This document shows, piece by piece, positions 1-8,450 of a DNA stretch of 64,000 nt. How positions within the stretch are numbered: position 1 is the first letter of the stretch; the number at the start of each line of letters is the position of its first letter. This stretch comes from Mycolicibacterium neworleansense (GTDB lineage Bacteria; Actinomycetota; Actinomycetes; Mycobacteriales; Mycobacteriaceae), in NCBI RefSeq assembly GCF_001245615.1, contig NZ_CWKH01000001.1:2976001-3040000 (forward strand), in the 5' to 3' direction. The notes beneath the pieces were generated by a model. It had not been told where the DNA came from, did no database searches, and worked only from the letters and a program-made list of their open reading frames with translations. The translations under genes and the position numbers were made by a program.

Positions 1-230
1 GCCTGCTCTGCCGTCCCGGCGGCCGCCGCCAGCGCGGTGCAGTCGGCGTCCAGCATCCGCAGGTCCAGGCCGTCCTCCGTGGCGTACCAGTCGTGCACCT
101 GGCCGGCATGCGCGGTGAGGTCCGGATGCTGGTAGCCCAGCAGGCCACAGGCCCACACCAACTCGGCAATCGTCTCGACCGCGGACTGGCCCTGATCCAA
201 ACGTCCTGCGACATCACCGGTTTGGACCAC
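1..230 (-). CDS. Rv3439c-like conserved protein, N-terminal part (runs off window)
   Basis: Only the first 76 codons lie in the window; the gene continues beyond position 1. I start it at the GTG at 230-228, which lies 3 nt after the TGA of the preceding gene. The visible part is acidic and alanine-rich, includes the motif WACGLLGYQHPDL, and has no signal peptide or membrane segment. Its position downstream of an Rv3440c-like gene and glmM matches M. tuberculosis Rv3439c, an alanine/proline-rich protein of unknown function. This assignment rests on synteny and should be treated as such. Spacing suggests cotranscription with the gene upstream. Confidence 0.6.
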   Translation of the reverse strand, partial: MVQTGDVAGRLDQGQSAVETIAELVWACGLLGYQHPDLTAHAGQVHDWYATEDGLDLRMLDADCTALAAAAGTAEQ

Positions 231-233
231 GTC

Positions 234-530
234 TCAGCCCACCCGGGCCGCCGCGCCGGCGTCTGCAACGACGTACCGGTCGGTGGTGCTCCGCAGCACC
301 GCGGCCACCTCGCCCGCCGCGCGGGCCCATTGATGCAGGGATGCGATCCGCTCGTCGAGCGCGGTCCGCAGCGAGTCACCCGAAACCGCGTGCACCCGTC
401 CGGCCGTCGCGCCGTCGAACCGCAGCCGCACCCGGACGCCGGACTCGATGATCTCGGCGGCGGCGCCGTACTGGCGCGCCACCTCAAGCAGCGCATCGGT
501 ATCGACTCGGGCGGCAGTTACATCTCCCAT
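234..530 (-). CDS. Rv3440c-like small conserved protein
   Basis: This is a protein of about 98 residues with no signal peptide or membrane helix. It is rich in Ala, Arg and Val and looks largely helical, broadly like the ESX-associated C-terminal targeting and WxG-partner small proteins of actinobacteria. Synteny between glmM and an Rv3439c-like gene makes it the Rv3440c counterpart; its function is unknown. I prefer the ATG at 530; a TTG at 551 would add seven residues. Neither has a strong ribosome binding site. The stop lies 3 nt before the GTG of the next gene, so the two are probably cotranscribed. Confidence 0.7.
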   Translation of the reverse strand: MGDVTAARVDTDALLEVARQYGAAAEIIESGVRVRLRFDGATAGRVHAVSGDSLRTALDERIASLHQWARAAGEVAAVLRSTTDRYVVADAGAAARVG

Positions 531-599
531 GCCCGGTTTAGACGCAGCCAACCCATATCGGGTTCCCTCGGGGTTGAATGTTCCTCGCGCGAGCGCTCG

Positions 600-1940
600 T
601 CAGGCCGACTGGCCGCTGACCGATTCGGCCACCCGCACCGCGAGCAGGCGCGCCGTGTTCTCGTCGGCGGCCTCGACCATCACCCGGACCACCTGCTCGG
701 TACCCGAGGGGCGCAACAGGATTCGGCCGGTATCGCCGAGTTCAGCCTCGGCCTGGGCCACCGCGGACTGCACGGACGGCGCCTTGGCCACGGCAGCCTT
801 GTCGTCGACCTGGACGTTGATCAGCACCTGCGGCAAGGTGCGCATCGGTTCGGCAAGCGACGCCAACGTGGTGCGCGTCTGGGCCATCCGCGACATCAGC
901 CGCAGGCCGGTGACGATGCCGTCACCGGTCGTGCCCAGGCCGGGCAACACGATGTGACCGGACTGCTCACCACCGAGCGAGAACTCGCCGGCCCGCAGTT
1001 CCTCCAGCACGTAGCGGTCCCCGACACTGGTGGTGCGGACGTCGATACCGGCCGCCCGCATGGCCAGGTGCAAGCCCAGATTGCTCATCACGGTGGCCAC
1101 CAATGTGTTGGAGGCCAGTTCGCCGGCCGCCTGCATGGCCAGTGCCAGCACCACCATGATCGCGTCGCCGTCGATAACCCGGCCCGCGGCGTCCACCGCC
1201 AGGCACCGGTCGGCATCGCCGTCGTGGGCCAGCCCCAGATCGGCGCCGTGCTCGAGAACGGCGGCCTGCAGCACCTCCATGTGGGTGGATCCGCAGCCGT
1301 CGTTGATGTTGAGGCCGTTGGGTTCGGCGTTGATCGCGATGACATTGGCGCCCGCGGCCCGGTAGGCCCGCGGAGCGGCGGCCGATGCCGCACCGTGCGC
1401 ACAGTCGACGACCACGGTCAGGCCGTCCAGCCGCGTGGTGACAGCCTTGGAGGCGTGCCGCAGGTAGCGGTCCAGTGCGTCCTCGGCGTCGAGCACCCGG
1501 CCGATACCGGCACCGGTGGGCCGGCCGCCGGGGCCCGCGTGCACGAGTTCTTCGATGCGGTCCTCGGCGTCGTCGTCGAGCTTGTGCCCGCCGGGACCGA
1601 AGATCTTGATGCCGTTGTCGGGCATCGGATTGTGCGACGCGGAGATCATCACCCCGAAATTCGCGTCATAAGCGCTGGTCAGATACGCCACCGCAGGTGT
1701 CGGCAGGACACCGACCCGCAACACGTCGACACCCTCGCTGGTGATACCGGCGATCACCGCGGCCTCCAGCATCTCGCCGCTGGCCCGCGGATCACGGCCC
1801 ACCACGGCCACACGCCGGCCATGTCCCGCCGAGGTGCCGAGACGCCGTGCGGCCGCCGAACCGAGTGCTACTGCCAGTTCAGCAGTCAGATCGCGATTGG
1901 CGACCCCGCGCACCCCATCGGTGCCGAACAGTCGACCCAT
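600..1940 (-). CDS. glmM: Phosphoglucosamine mutase GlmM
   Basis: GlmM interconverts glucosamine-6-phosphate and glucosamine-1-phosphate on the route to UDP-GlcNAc, feeding peptidoglycan and arabinogalactan-linker synthesis in the cytoplasm. The 446-residue length is normal. The start at ATG 1940 gives the family N-terminus [12 protein letters not shown], with AAGGG six bases upstream; the longer open frame has no family support. Visible motifs are the phosphoserine loop ISASHNP (catalytic Ser102), the metal-binding loop DGDADR, the sugar-binding GGEQSGH and the phosphate-binding RPSGTE near the C-terminus. It lies downstream of rplM-rpsI as in M. tuberculosis (Rv3441c), but here a secreted-protein gene and the TetR/GMC pair intervene. 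Assignment is secure. Confidence 0.97.
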   Translation of the reverse strand: MGRLFGTDGVRGVANRDLTAELAVALGSAAARRLGTSAGHGRRVAVVGRDPRASGEMLEAAVIAGITSEGVDVLRVGVLPTPAVAYLTSAYDANFGVMISASHNPMPDNGIKIFGPGGHKLDDDAEDRIEELVHAGPGGRPTGAGIGRVLDAEDALDRYLRHASKAVTTRLDGLTVVVDCAHGAASAAAPRAYRAAGANVIAINAEPNGLNINDGCGSTHMEVLQAAVLEHGADLGLAHDGDADRCLAVDAAGRVIDGDAIMVVLALAMQAAGELASNTLVATVMSNLGLHLAMRAAGIDVRTTSVGDRYVLEELRAGEFSLGGEQSGHIVLPGLGTTGDGIVTGLRLMSRMAQTRTTLASLAEPMRTLPQVLINVQVDDKAAVAKAPSVQSAVAQAEAELGDTGRILLRPSGTEQVVRVMVEAADENTARLLAVRVAESVSGQSA

Positions 1941-2079
1941 GCCCTTAAACTTCTCATAATTGGCCGCCGGAAACACAACCGACGAGGTCGGCAGCCATCT
2001 CGGGGCTGAATTGATGCGCCATCGTGATCACCGAATCCCCGCCCGCGGCTGATCCACGGACGGGGTCGGCGCGGAATCG

Positions 2080-2508
2080 CTAGCTGCCTTCGCTGTCAGA
2101 CGAGGCGTGGTTTCCGCCAGGAACCTGCGGCGTCGTCGGCGCCACGCTGTGCGGCGTCGGAGCGGTCCCCTGAGCCGCATTGCCCGGACGCTCGGCGGTG
2201 CCGTTCTGGCTGAACGAGATCGTCCCGAGGTTGTTGGTGCAGACCACGTGATCGGTGCTGTTCGCGTCGACGCCCTGCACGGCGGTGGTCAGCGATGCGG
2301 TGTCGGTGTTCTCGCACACCCCGGCCGCGATCTGGGCAGCGGCGGCGTCGTCGACGTTCTCCAGAACCGAGACGTTGCCCAGGGTGAGATTCACCTTGCC
2401 GTCCCCGGCCGTGTCAGGCGCCGCGTTGGCGACGCCAAGGCCGACGGTAAACAGAAGCGAACCACCGAGCATCGCGCCCGCCGTCGCTGTCTTCACGAAG
2501 TTCCCCAC
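2080..2508 (-). CDS. Small secreted protein, unknown function
   Basis: This 142-residue protein starts at GTG 2508, placed by an AGGAG 5 nt upstream. Residues 1-30 form a signal peptide (basic start, hydrophobic GAMLGGSLLFTVGLG, likely cleavage after VANA). The mature part is Asp/Asn/Thr-rich, carries two Cys residues (in GVCENT and VVCTNN) that could form one disulphide, and ends in a Pro/Thr/Ser-rich tail. Export to the cell envelope or medium is therefore likely. I recognise no family and assign no function. It is divergent from the TetR gene at 2799 across a 290-bp gap, so it may be controlled from that gap. Confidence 0.8.
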   Translation of the reverse strand: MGNFVKTATAGAMLGGSLLFTVGLGVANAAPDTAGDGKVNLTLGNVSVLENVDDAAAAQIAAGVCENTDTASLTTAVQGVDANSTDHVVCTNNLGTISFSQNGTAERPGNAAQGTAPTPHSVAPTTPQVPGGNHASSDSEGS

Positions 2509-2785
2509 AATTACTCCTTCCGGTGGGAAAGCGGCCCCGGTCCCCCGACGTCAAAAACGACGTTCACCGGCGGCAGGAAGGTCCTGCGGGCTCCACCCTG
2601 CGGACACAAAGCGGCCCCCTGCTCTCCGCGCACTTGGCTTCCACGTCTTTGCGAGGCTCAAACCTCGAATCCGCAGAAAATCGCCTCGCGGCGGTATCTG
2701 CCCAGCTGAGAGGTCAGAAAATCAGCTCGATCAACCGCCGGCTTCCCCGGCCGCGGCGGCGTAACGAGTGATCCGCTGATTTTGT

Positions 2786-2791
2786 TATCGT
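2786..2791 (+). promoter_or_regulatory. -10 element of a leaderless promoter for the TetR gene
   Basis: TATCGT ends 7 nt before the ATG at 2799. This TANNNT-N7-ATG arrangement is the usual layout of a mycobacterial leaderless promoter, and no ribosome binding site is present upstream of the ATG. The rest of the 2509-2798 gap holds no gene; apart from this element and the AGGAG of the minus-strand gene I see no clear site. Confidence 0.55.
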
Positions 2792-2798
2792 CGGAAAC

Positions 2799-3530
2799 AT
2801 GGTGACGGCACAGCAGCAGCGGCCCAGCAACGCCGACAATCTGCTGCGGGCGGCCGCCGAGCTCCTCGACTCAGGCGGCGTCGATGCGGTCTCCACGCGC
2901 GCCGTGGCCGCGGCCGCCGGCGTCCAGCCACCGGTCATCTATCGGCAGTTCGGCGACAAGGACGGTTTGCTCGACGCACTGACGCACTATCTGCTGCGCG
3001 ACTACGTCGCGGCCAAGCGCCAGCTCATGGACGAGTCCTCCGAACCACTCGACCAGCTGCGCAAGATCTGGGACCTGCATCTGGAATTCGCTTTCCAGCA
3101 TCCCGCCGCCTATCAGCTCGCGTACGCCCCGACGCGCCGGCCCGGTGCGCTGGGCGCCACCGCCAAGACCGAAACCGTCAACCTGCTCGCCGAGACCGTG
3201 GCCAAGCTGGGTGATGAGGGCAAGCTCGCCATGAGCGTCGACCGTGCCACTCGCTACATCTATTCCGCGGGCCTCGGCGTCACCCTGACCCTGCTGCAGC
3301 AGGCGCCGGACGATCGGGATCTTCGACTTTCGGAGATCGTTCGTGAGAATGCCTTCGCGGCGATCCTGCACAGCGCGTCGACACCGAACGATCACAGCAC
3401 CGAGCTCCCCGCCCGTGCCGTGGCTCTTGCCGAGGCACTGCGGGGAGCCGGTGACGTCCCGCTCAGCTCAGCCGAGCGGGCGTTGCTGGAGGAATGGCTG
3501 AGCCGACTCGCCGATCAGACACCATCCTGA
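2799..3530 (+). CDS. TetR/AcrR family transcriptional regulator
   Basis: This is a 243-residue cytoplasmic DNA-binding repressor-type protein. The N-terminal helix-turn-helix spans about residues 10-60 (NADNLLRAAAELLDSGG, then STRAVAAAAGVQPPVIYRQF, the typical TetR recognition helix region with YRQF followed by KDGLLDAL). The remaining ~180 residues form a ligand-binding/dimer domain typical of the family. Its 3' end overlaps the convergent GMC oxidoreductase gene by 16 nt. An inverted repeat upstream of that oxidoreductase (5061-5137) is a candidate target, which is inference. The ligand is unknown. Confidence 0.9.
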   Translation: MVTAQQQRPSNADNLLRAAAELLDSGGVDAVSTRAVAAAAGVQPPVIYRQFGDKDGLLDALTHYLLRDYVAAKRQLMDESSEPLDQLRKIWDLHLEFAFQHPAAYQLAYAPTRRPGALGATAKTETVNLLAETVAKLGDEGKLAMSVDRATRYIYSAGLGVTLTLLQQAPDDRDLRLSEIVRENAFAAILHSASTPNDHSTELPARAVALAEALRGAGDVPLSSAERALLEEWLSRLADQTPS

Positions 3531-5053
3531 GCGCCTCGACCCCAGCCACGCGAAGCACCAGCGATCAAGTCGGATGCCCGCTCGGCCAGTCCGTACACGG
3601 TTGCCATCGGATTGTTCGACGGCAGTGACGGCATCACCGAAGCGTCCGCGATCCGAAGGTTGGCGATGCCGTGCACGCGGAGGTCGGCGTCGACGACTGA
3701 CTGCGACGTATCACCCATCGCGCACGTACCGACCGGATGGAAGTAGGAGCTGGCGCTGGACCGGATGAACTGTCGTAGCGAATCCTCGTCCACCACGTCG
3801 GGACCAGGAGCCAATTCCTCGCCCCGCCAGGTCGACAACGCCGGCGCGCCCCCGATTTCGCGGGCGATCCTGAAGCCTTCGACCATGACCTTCCAGTCCC
3901 GTTCGTCGCTGAGGTAGTTCGGGTCCACCACCGGGGCATCGTCGGCGTGCGCTGTGGCCAGCCTGACGCTGCCGCGGCTGTACGGCTGCATCGCGGAGAC
4001 GCCGATCAGATAGGTGTCGGGTAGGTCGAGCCCGGTGACGGCAGCTGTGTCCACGAGCAAGATCTGTAGATCCGGAGGGCCGTCGGTGGACGTCGTGCGG
4101 ATCAGACCCATGGCTTCACCGTGGTTGTTCTGTGGTGTCGGAATTTGTTGTGCTGCACGGTATATGACGCCGGTGAGCGGATGATCCTGCAGATTGGACC
4201 CCACTCCGGGCAGATCGTGGACGACGTCGACACCGACCTCCCGCAGGTGTGCGCGTGGTCCCACCCCGGACAGCATCAGCAGTTGGGCCGACCCGATCGC
4301 CCCGGCCGCCAGCACCACCTCGGCGGCGAAACGCTCCGTGACTGTGCTGTCTGACGCTCCGCGGAACTGCACACCGACGCAGCGTCCGGCAGTGATCAGC
4401 AACCGGTGCACGGCGGCGCCGGAGACCAGTTCGAGATTGGGGCGCCTCAGCGCAGGCTGCAGGTAGGCGTCTGCCGCACTCTGTCGTCGTCCGCCGTCGA
4501 TCGTCAGATCCGCTGCACCAAAACCGATTTCGTCACCGCTGCTGACGTCGCGCACGAGAGGGTACCCACACTGTTCGGCAGCTGACAAAGCCGCGGCCAG
4601 CACAGCGTTGGGCGGGTCTGCCTTTGCGACCCGCAGGGGACCGTCGACCCCGCGCAAGACCGGATCTCCGGTGCGCGCCGTTTCACTGCGTTTGAAGTAG
4701 GGCAGCAGATCGTCGAACTGCCAACCGACGGGCCAGTCCGCGTAGCTCTCGCGGTGCCCGCGGGCGAACATCATGGCATTGATCGACGACGAGCCGCCGA
4801 GGCCGCGGCCACGAGCCACATGGATGGCCGTCCCGGTGCCCGCCTGCACTGACGTGAGCCCGCCGGCATCCGATGGACCGCCCACCAGAGTCTGCCATTG
4901 CGGCGGGATCGCACTCGCCGGTTCCGCGACAGAGCCGCCCGCCTCGATCAACAACACCCGGACCTCGGGATCCTGGCTGAGCCTCGAAGCCAGGACCGAA
5001 CCGGCAGTGCCCGCTCCGACGATGATGACGTCGTAGTCGCGCCGCTGTGCCAT
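3515..5053 (-). CDS. GMC-family FAD-dependent oxidoreductase
   Basis: This glucose-methanol-choline family flavoenzyme oxidises an alcohol group of an unidentified substrate. The protein is 512 residues from ATG 5053, which has GGAGG 7 nt upstream; the longer open frame to 5200 is not needed. The N-terminus carries the FAD-binding motif VGAGTAGSVLASRLS followed by LLIEAGG. Further on are the GMC signature GGSSSINAMMFARG and the C-terminal catalytic histidine region SYFHPVGTCAMG, then NNPMATVYGLAERASDLI. No signal peptide is seen. It overlaps the convergent TetR gene at its 3' end. Choline dehydrogenase is a relative, but substrate identity cannot be read from sequence. Confidence 0.92.
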   Translation of the reverse strand: MAQRRDYDVIIVGAGTAGSVLASRLSQDPEVRVLLIEAGGSVAEPASAIPPQWQTLVGGPSDAGGLTSVQAGTGTAIHVARGRGLGGSSSINAMMFARGHRESYADWPVGWQFDDLLPYFKRSETARTGDPVLRGVDGPLRVAKADPPNAVLAAALSAAEQCGYPLVRDVSSGDEIGFGAADLTIDGGRRQSAADAYLQPALRRPNLELVSGAAVHRLLITAGRCVGVQFRGASDSTVTERFAAEVVLAAGAIGSAQLLMLSGVGPRAHLREVGVDVVHDLPGVGSNLQDHPLTGVIYRAAQQIPTPQNNHGEAMGLIRTTSTDGPPDLQILLVDTAAVTGLDLPDTYLIGVSAMQPYSRGSVRLATAHADDAPVVDPNYLSDERDWKVMVEGFRIAREIGGAPALSTWRGEELAPGPDVVDEDSLRQFIRSSASSYFHPVGTCAMGDTSQSVVDADLRVHGIANLRIADASVMPSLPSNNPMATVYGLAERASDLIAGASRGWGRGAQDGV

Positions 5054-5060
5054 TCTTGCC

Positions 5061-5137
5061 TCCAGTGATATCGCCGTTATCGATCGCCACGATACCACCG
5101 ATAATATCGATGGAATCGTCGTAGCGATATCACTGGA
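5061..5137. promoter_or_regulatory. Long inverted repeat at the GMC oxidoreductase promoter
   Basis: Two perfect 14-bp arms, TCCAGTGATATCGC (5061-5074) and its complement (5124-5137), are separated by 49 bp. The gap contains several further ATCGAT/TATCG half-sites. The start-proximal arm ends inside the GGAGG ribosome binding site of the gene starting at 5053. It could be a pair of operators flanking the promoter or, in the transcript, a stem that hides the ribosome binding site. The adjacent TetR protein is the obvious candidate binder. Confidence 0.6.
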
Positions 5138-5159
5138 AACAACCGGCCGTGACAGCGAG

Positions 5160-5210
5160 CGGACACAAAAACAAACCCGCCGGGTGTGTACGTGACACAC
5201 CCGGCGGGTT
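5160..5210 (-). terminator. Rho-independent terminator of rplM-rpsI
   Basis: A perfect 16-bp stem (5174-5189 with 5195-5210; arm AACCCGCCGGGTGTGT) encloses a 5-nt loop. Read on the minus strand it is followed by TTGTTTTTG. It lies 23 nt beyond the rpsI stop codon. Confidence 0.9.
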
Positions 5211-5233
5211 CGTTCGGCCAGAAAGGCGACAGA

Positions 5234-5706
<473 letters not shown>

Positions 5707-5710
<4 letters not shown>

Positions 5711-6150
5711 TGGGCCACCTGCTTGATCTCGTACGGAACCGGCTGCTGCGCGGCGTGCGGATGATCCGGGCCGGCGTAGACCTTGAGCTTCTTCTGGATC
5801 TGCCGACCGAGCTTGGTGTGGGGCAGCATGCCGATGATCGCGTTCTCGACGACGCGGGTCGGGTGCTTCTCCAGCAGCTCGCCGATGGTGCGCTTGCGCA
5901 GACCGCCCGGGTAACCCGAGTGGCTGTAAGCGAACTTGTTGGTGAGCTTGTTGCCGCTGACGGCAATCTTGTCGGCATTGATGACGATGACGAAGTCGCC
6001 ACCGTCGACATTCGGCGTGAACGTCGGCTTGTGCTTGCCGCGCAGCAGATTGGCAGCTGCAGCGGCGAGCCGGCCGAGCACCACGTCCTGGGCGTCGATG
6101 ACGTACCACTGACGCGTGGTGTCACCCGCCTTCGGCGTGTACGTAGGCAC
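5707..6150 (-). CDS. rplM: 50S ribosomal protein L13
   Basis: L13 is an early-assembly protein of the large ribosomal subunit. The 147-residue product has the family motifs [27 protein letters not shown] and [19 protein letters not shown]. Translation starts at GTG 6150, preceded by GAGG nine bases upstream. It is the first gene of the rplM-rpsI operon, with a promoter at 6270-6299. In M. tuberculosis the gene directly upstream is esxT; here about 17 kb separates them. Confidence 0.98.
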
Positions 6151-6269
6151 AGCGCTTACCTCTTCTATCTCGGGTTAGGTGCCGGTCAGGTGAGTGCGCT
6201 ACGACGCCCCGGCGACCGACGTTGACCCGGGACCCGCTCGCCCATGAGGGCAGCACACACCAACGGAGC

Positions 6270-6299
6270 AGCTTACCGGTGGGTGTCCTCGCAGGTCAA
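6270..6299 (-). promoter_or_regulatory. Sigma-A type promoter of rplM-rpsI
   Basis: On the minus strand, TTGACC (6299-6294), an 18-bp spacer and TAAGCT (6275-6270) match a housekeeping promoter. Transcription would begin near 6262, giving a leader of about 110 nt before the rplM GTG. Confidence 0.6.
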
Positions 6300-6321
6300 A
6301 ACGCGGCTTGCGCGGTCGAGC

Positions 6322-6368
6322 GTTGGCTTGTGTGCGAGTTCTTCGAGAAATCTCGCACACAAGCCAAC
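6322..6368. terminator. 17-bp perfect hairpin between rplM and the phosphatase gene
   Basis: The arms GTTGGCTTGTGTGCGAG (6322-6338) and its exact complement (6352-6368) enclose 13 nt. The hairpin begins 9 nt past the stop of the gene at 6378 and probably ends the eut-phosphatase transcript. There is no U tract, as in many mycobacterial terminators, so it may also insulate the rplM promoter just below it. Confidence 0.65.
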
Positions 6369-6377
6369 ACTCGGCGC

Positions 6378-7649
6378 TCAGAACACCGAGTCCTGCTGGT
6401 CGGGCACGACGCTACCGTCGGGCCGGTGCAGCGGGGCTTCCTTACCGCTGGGCTCGATGTAGCCCTCCGTCGCGCATTCGTAGGGGTCACCCTGCTTCTT
6501 CTTCGGCTCGATGAACATCGGATTCACCAGCCAGCGGCCATCGGAGTTGTCGTAGGCCGAACACATCAGCTCGGTCTTGTTGCGGTTGATCACCAGGCGC
6601 AGAGCGGTGGCATCGGTGAGGAAGGTGACGTCGGTGTCGGAGTCTCCTGCGCCGAAGGCAGCGCGCTTCGGCTCGGCCTGCTGCTCGAAGGCGGCGGGCC
6701 CCGTGACGCCGAAGACCTCCTCGTTGACCCGGCACCGCTTGCCCTCGATGTAGGGGATGGCGGTCTCACCACCGCAGGGCACAAGCTTCGAAGTGAGCAC
6801 CCTACCGTCCAGTTCGGTCCGCACGCCCATCACCTTGTCCGGCGTGAATCCGAGATCGGCCGCCCATACCCGCACCACCGGCTCCGGCGATGCCGAGATC
6901 ACCCGCACGTCGAAACCGTTGGCGCGCAACGTTTCCACCAGATCCCGCATCTGCGGGTAGTAGCGCACCCAGCCGGTCTCCTCGCCACTGCCCACCTTTT
7001 GCTCGGCGCCCTCGGGGGCCTGGATATTCTCCTGACGAGCGGCCTCGGCGAACTCGGTCAGCTCGGATTCCGTCCAGCCGGCCAGCATCTGCGCGTTCCA
7101 TGCGTAGGCCGGTTCGACCCGGCGGGCGTTGAACCCGGCGAACGCCGGCTCGTCCGTGCGCGTCTCGGCATCGGTGTAGACCGACAGCAGCTCATCAGCG
7201 CAGCCCAGGTCGGTGTCGGTCGGCATCGGCTGGCCCGGTTTGGCCGCGGCACACGCCTTGGTCAGGGCCGCAACTGCCTGTGGGGTGAGGTACGGGCTGG
7301 TGCCCGACCAGTCGCCGTTCGCGGGGGCCCGCACCTTGCCATTGCGCACCATCCAGAAGAACGTCGCATCGCCGATGTCGTTCTTCACCAGGGTGTTGTC
7401 CCAGTCGAAGAGTGCGACGGGTGCGCCGTCGGCCACCGAGCCCGTGGCCCCGCAGTTCCCCACTTCCGCGAGCATCGCATCGATCCGGTCCCGGTTGTCG
7501 CCGTACCAACCGGGGTTGTCGGCGAGCGTGCGACACCCGGCGGTGGATGTCTGCGCCGACTCCGACTCGGTGCCCGAACCGCAACCGGCGAGGACCGACA
7601 CCGCGGTGGCCGCGGCGACAAGGAGGGACAGCGGTGCGCGTGAGGTCAT
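6378..7649 (-). CDS. HAD-superfamily phosphatase-like lipoprotein
   Basis: This is a 423-residue exported lipoprotein. A signal sequence ends in the lipobox LAGC (Cys23), followed by a Gly/Ser-rich linker. HAD motifs are present: motif I DWDNT (Asp82, Asp84), motif II VISASPEP, a lysine-containing region and motif IV GAGDSDTD. It resembles bacterial phosphorylcholine-phosphatase/phosphoserine-phosphatase-like exported HAD enzymes, so a phosphomonoesterase acting outside the membrane is likely. It is the last gene of the eat-eutB-eutC cluster (27-nt gap to eutC). From this I infer that it may release ethanolamine from phosphoethanolamine for uptake. The substrate is not proven by sequence. Confidence 0.85.
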   Translation of the reverse strand: MTSRAPLSLLVAAATAVSVLAGCGSGTESESAQTSTAGCRTLADNPGWYGDNRDRIDAMLAEVGNCGATGSVADGAPVALFDWDNTLVKNDIGDATFFWMVRNGKVRAPANGDWSGTSPYLTPQAVAALTKACAAAKPGQPMPTDTDLGCADELLSVYTDAETRTDEPAFAGFNARRVEPAYAWNAQMLAGWTESELTEFAEAARQENIQAPEGAEQKVGSGEETGWVRYYPQMRDLVETLRANGFDVRVISASPEPVVRVWAADLGFTPDKVMGVRTELDGRVLTSKLVPCGGETAIPYIEGKRCRVNEEVFGVTGPAAFEQQAEPKRAAFGAGDSDTDVTFLTDATALRLVINRNKTELMCSAYDNSDGRWLVNPMFIEPKKKQGDPYECATEGYIEPSGKEAPLHRPDGSVVPDQQDSVF

Positions 7650-7676
7650 CGAGGGATTCCTGTCAGGTGAGTTCGA

Positions 7677-8450
7677 CTAGGTCAGTTCGGCCAGGCCCGG
7701 GGTGCCGAGCGCCGAGGTGCGTGAGGTGTCCTTCAGGTCGACGCCGGAGCGCCCGAGTGCCAGCGCGCCGTCGACCAGGCCGGCGGCCACCCGCGCGGCT
7801 TCGGCGTATCCCAGGCCGTCGGGCGGATGAATGTTGGAGATGCAGTTGCGGTCGGCGTCGGTGCGGCCGGGCATCGGTAGGTGGGTGAGATAGATGCCGA
7901 GGCTGTCGGCGACGCTCAGACCGGGCCGCTCCCCGATGACGACGAGCACCGTGCGCATGTGCGCCTGGGCTGCGACGTGGTCGCCGAGCGCGACGCGGGC
8001 CTGGGTCGCGATCACCGGCGGTGCCAGGGTGTAGCGGTCCTGTAGTTGAGCCACCAATGCCGACAGCAGCGTCGCGCCGTGCCGGTCCAGAGCAGTCGGG
8101 GACAACCCGTCGGCCAGCACGAAGCCGATGTCGGCCGGGGTGTCGGGCACCGCCATACCCTCGGCGGGTTCGCGTCCCAGATCGGGCCGGCGCAGATACT
8201 CGTCGCGGGACGTGGCGCGGCTGGTCACCACCGTCGGCTCACCGATACCCACGGCGCGGACCTCGTCGGCGAGTTTGTCGACGTTCAAGGGCACGTGCAC
8301 GGCGTCGCGGGCCGCGGCGTGGGCCGCGGCCAGCTCGAGCACCCGGCGGGTGGGCAGGGCGTTGCCGGCCCGCCCCAGCCCGATCCTGGCCTGCGTCGTC
8401 TTGCGCAGCTCATCCCAGAACTCTTGAACCGCAATCTCATTCGGGCTCAT
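7677..8450 (-). CDS. eutC: Ethanolamine ammonia-lyase small subunit EutC
   Basis: EutC is the light subunit of adenosylcobalamin-dependent ethanolamine ammonia-lyase, which converts ethanolamine to acetaldehyde and ammonia. The protein is 257 residues, about the family size. Family motifs include TQARIGLGRAGNALPTR, the region around FVLADGLSPTALDRHG, VLVVIGERPGLSVADSLGIYL and the C-terminal DADRNCISNIHPPDGLGY. The ATG overlaps the eutB stop by 4 nt (ATGA), so the subunits are translationally coupled. AdoCbl sits at the interface with EutB. Confidence 0.96.
   Translation of the reverse strand: MSPNEIAVQEFWDELRKTTQARIGLGRAGNALPTRRVLELAAAHAAARDAVHVPLNVDKLADEVRAVGIGEPTVVTSRATSRDEYLRRPDLGREPAEGMAVPDTPADIGFVLADGLSPTALDRHGATLLSALVAQLQDRYTLAPPVIATQARVALGDHVAAQAHMRTVLVVIGERPGLSVADSLGIYLTHLPMPGRTDADRNCISNIHPPDGLGYAEAARVAAGLVDGALALGRSGVDLKDTSRTSALGTPGLAELT

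Noticed and set aside
93..2009. Long plus-strand open frame of 638 codons
   Set aside because: It lies opposite glmM and the Rv3440c-like gene, is Arg/His/Gly-rich and has no recognisable domain; it is a high-GC shadow.
7412..7888. Arg/Pro-rich plus-strand frames in the eut region
   Set aside because: They are antisense to the lipoprotein and eutC and have shadow-type composition.
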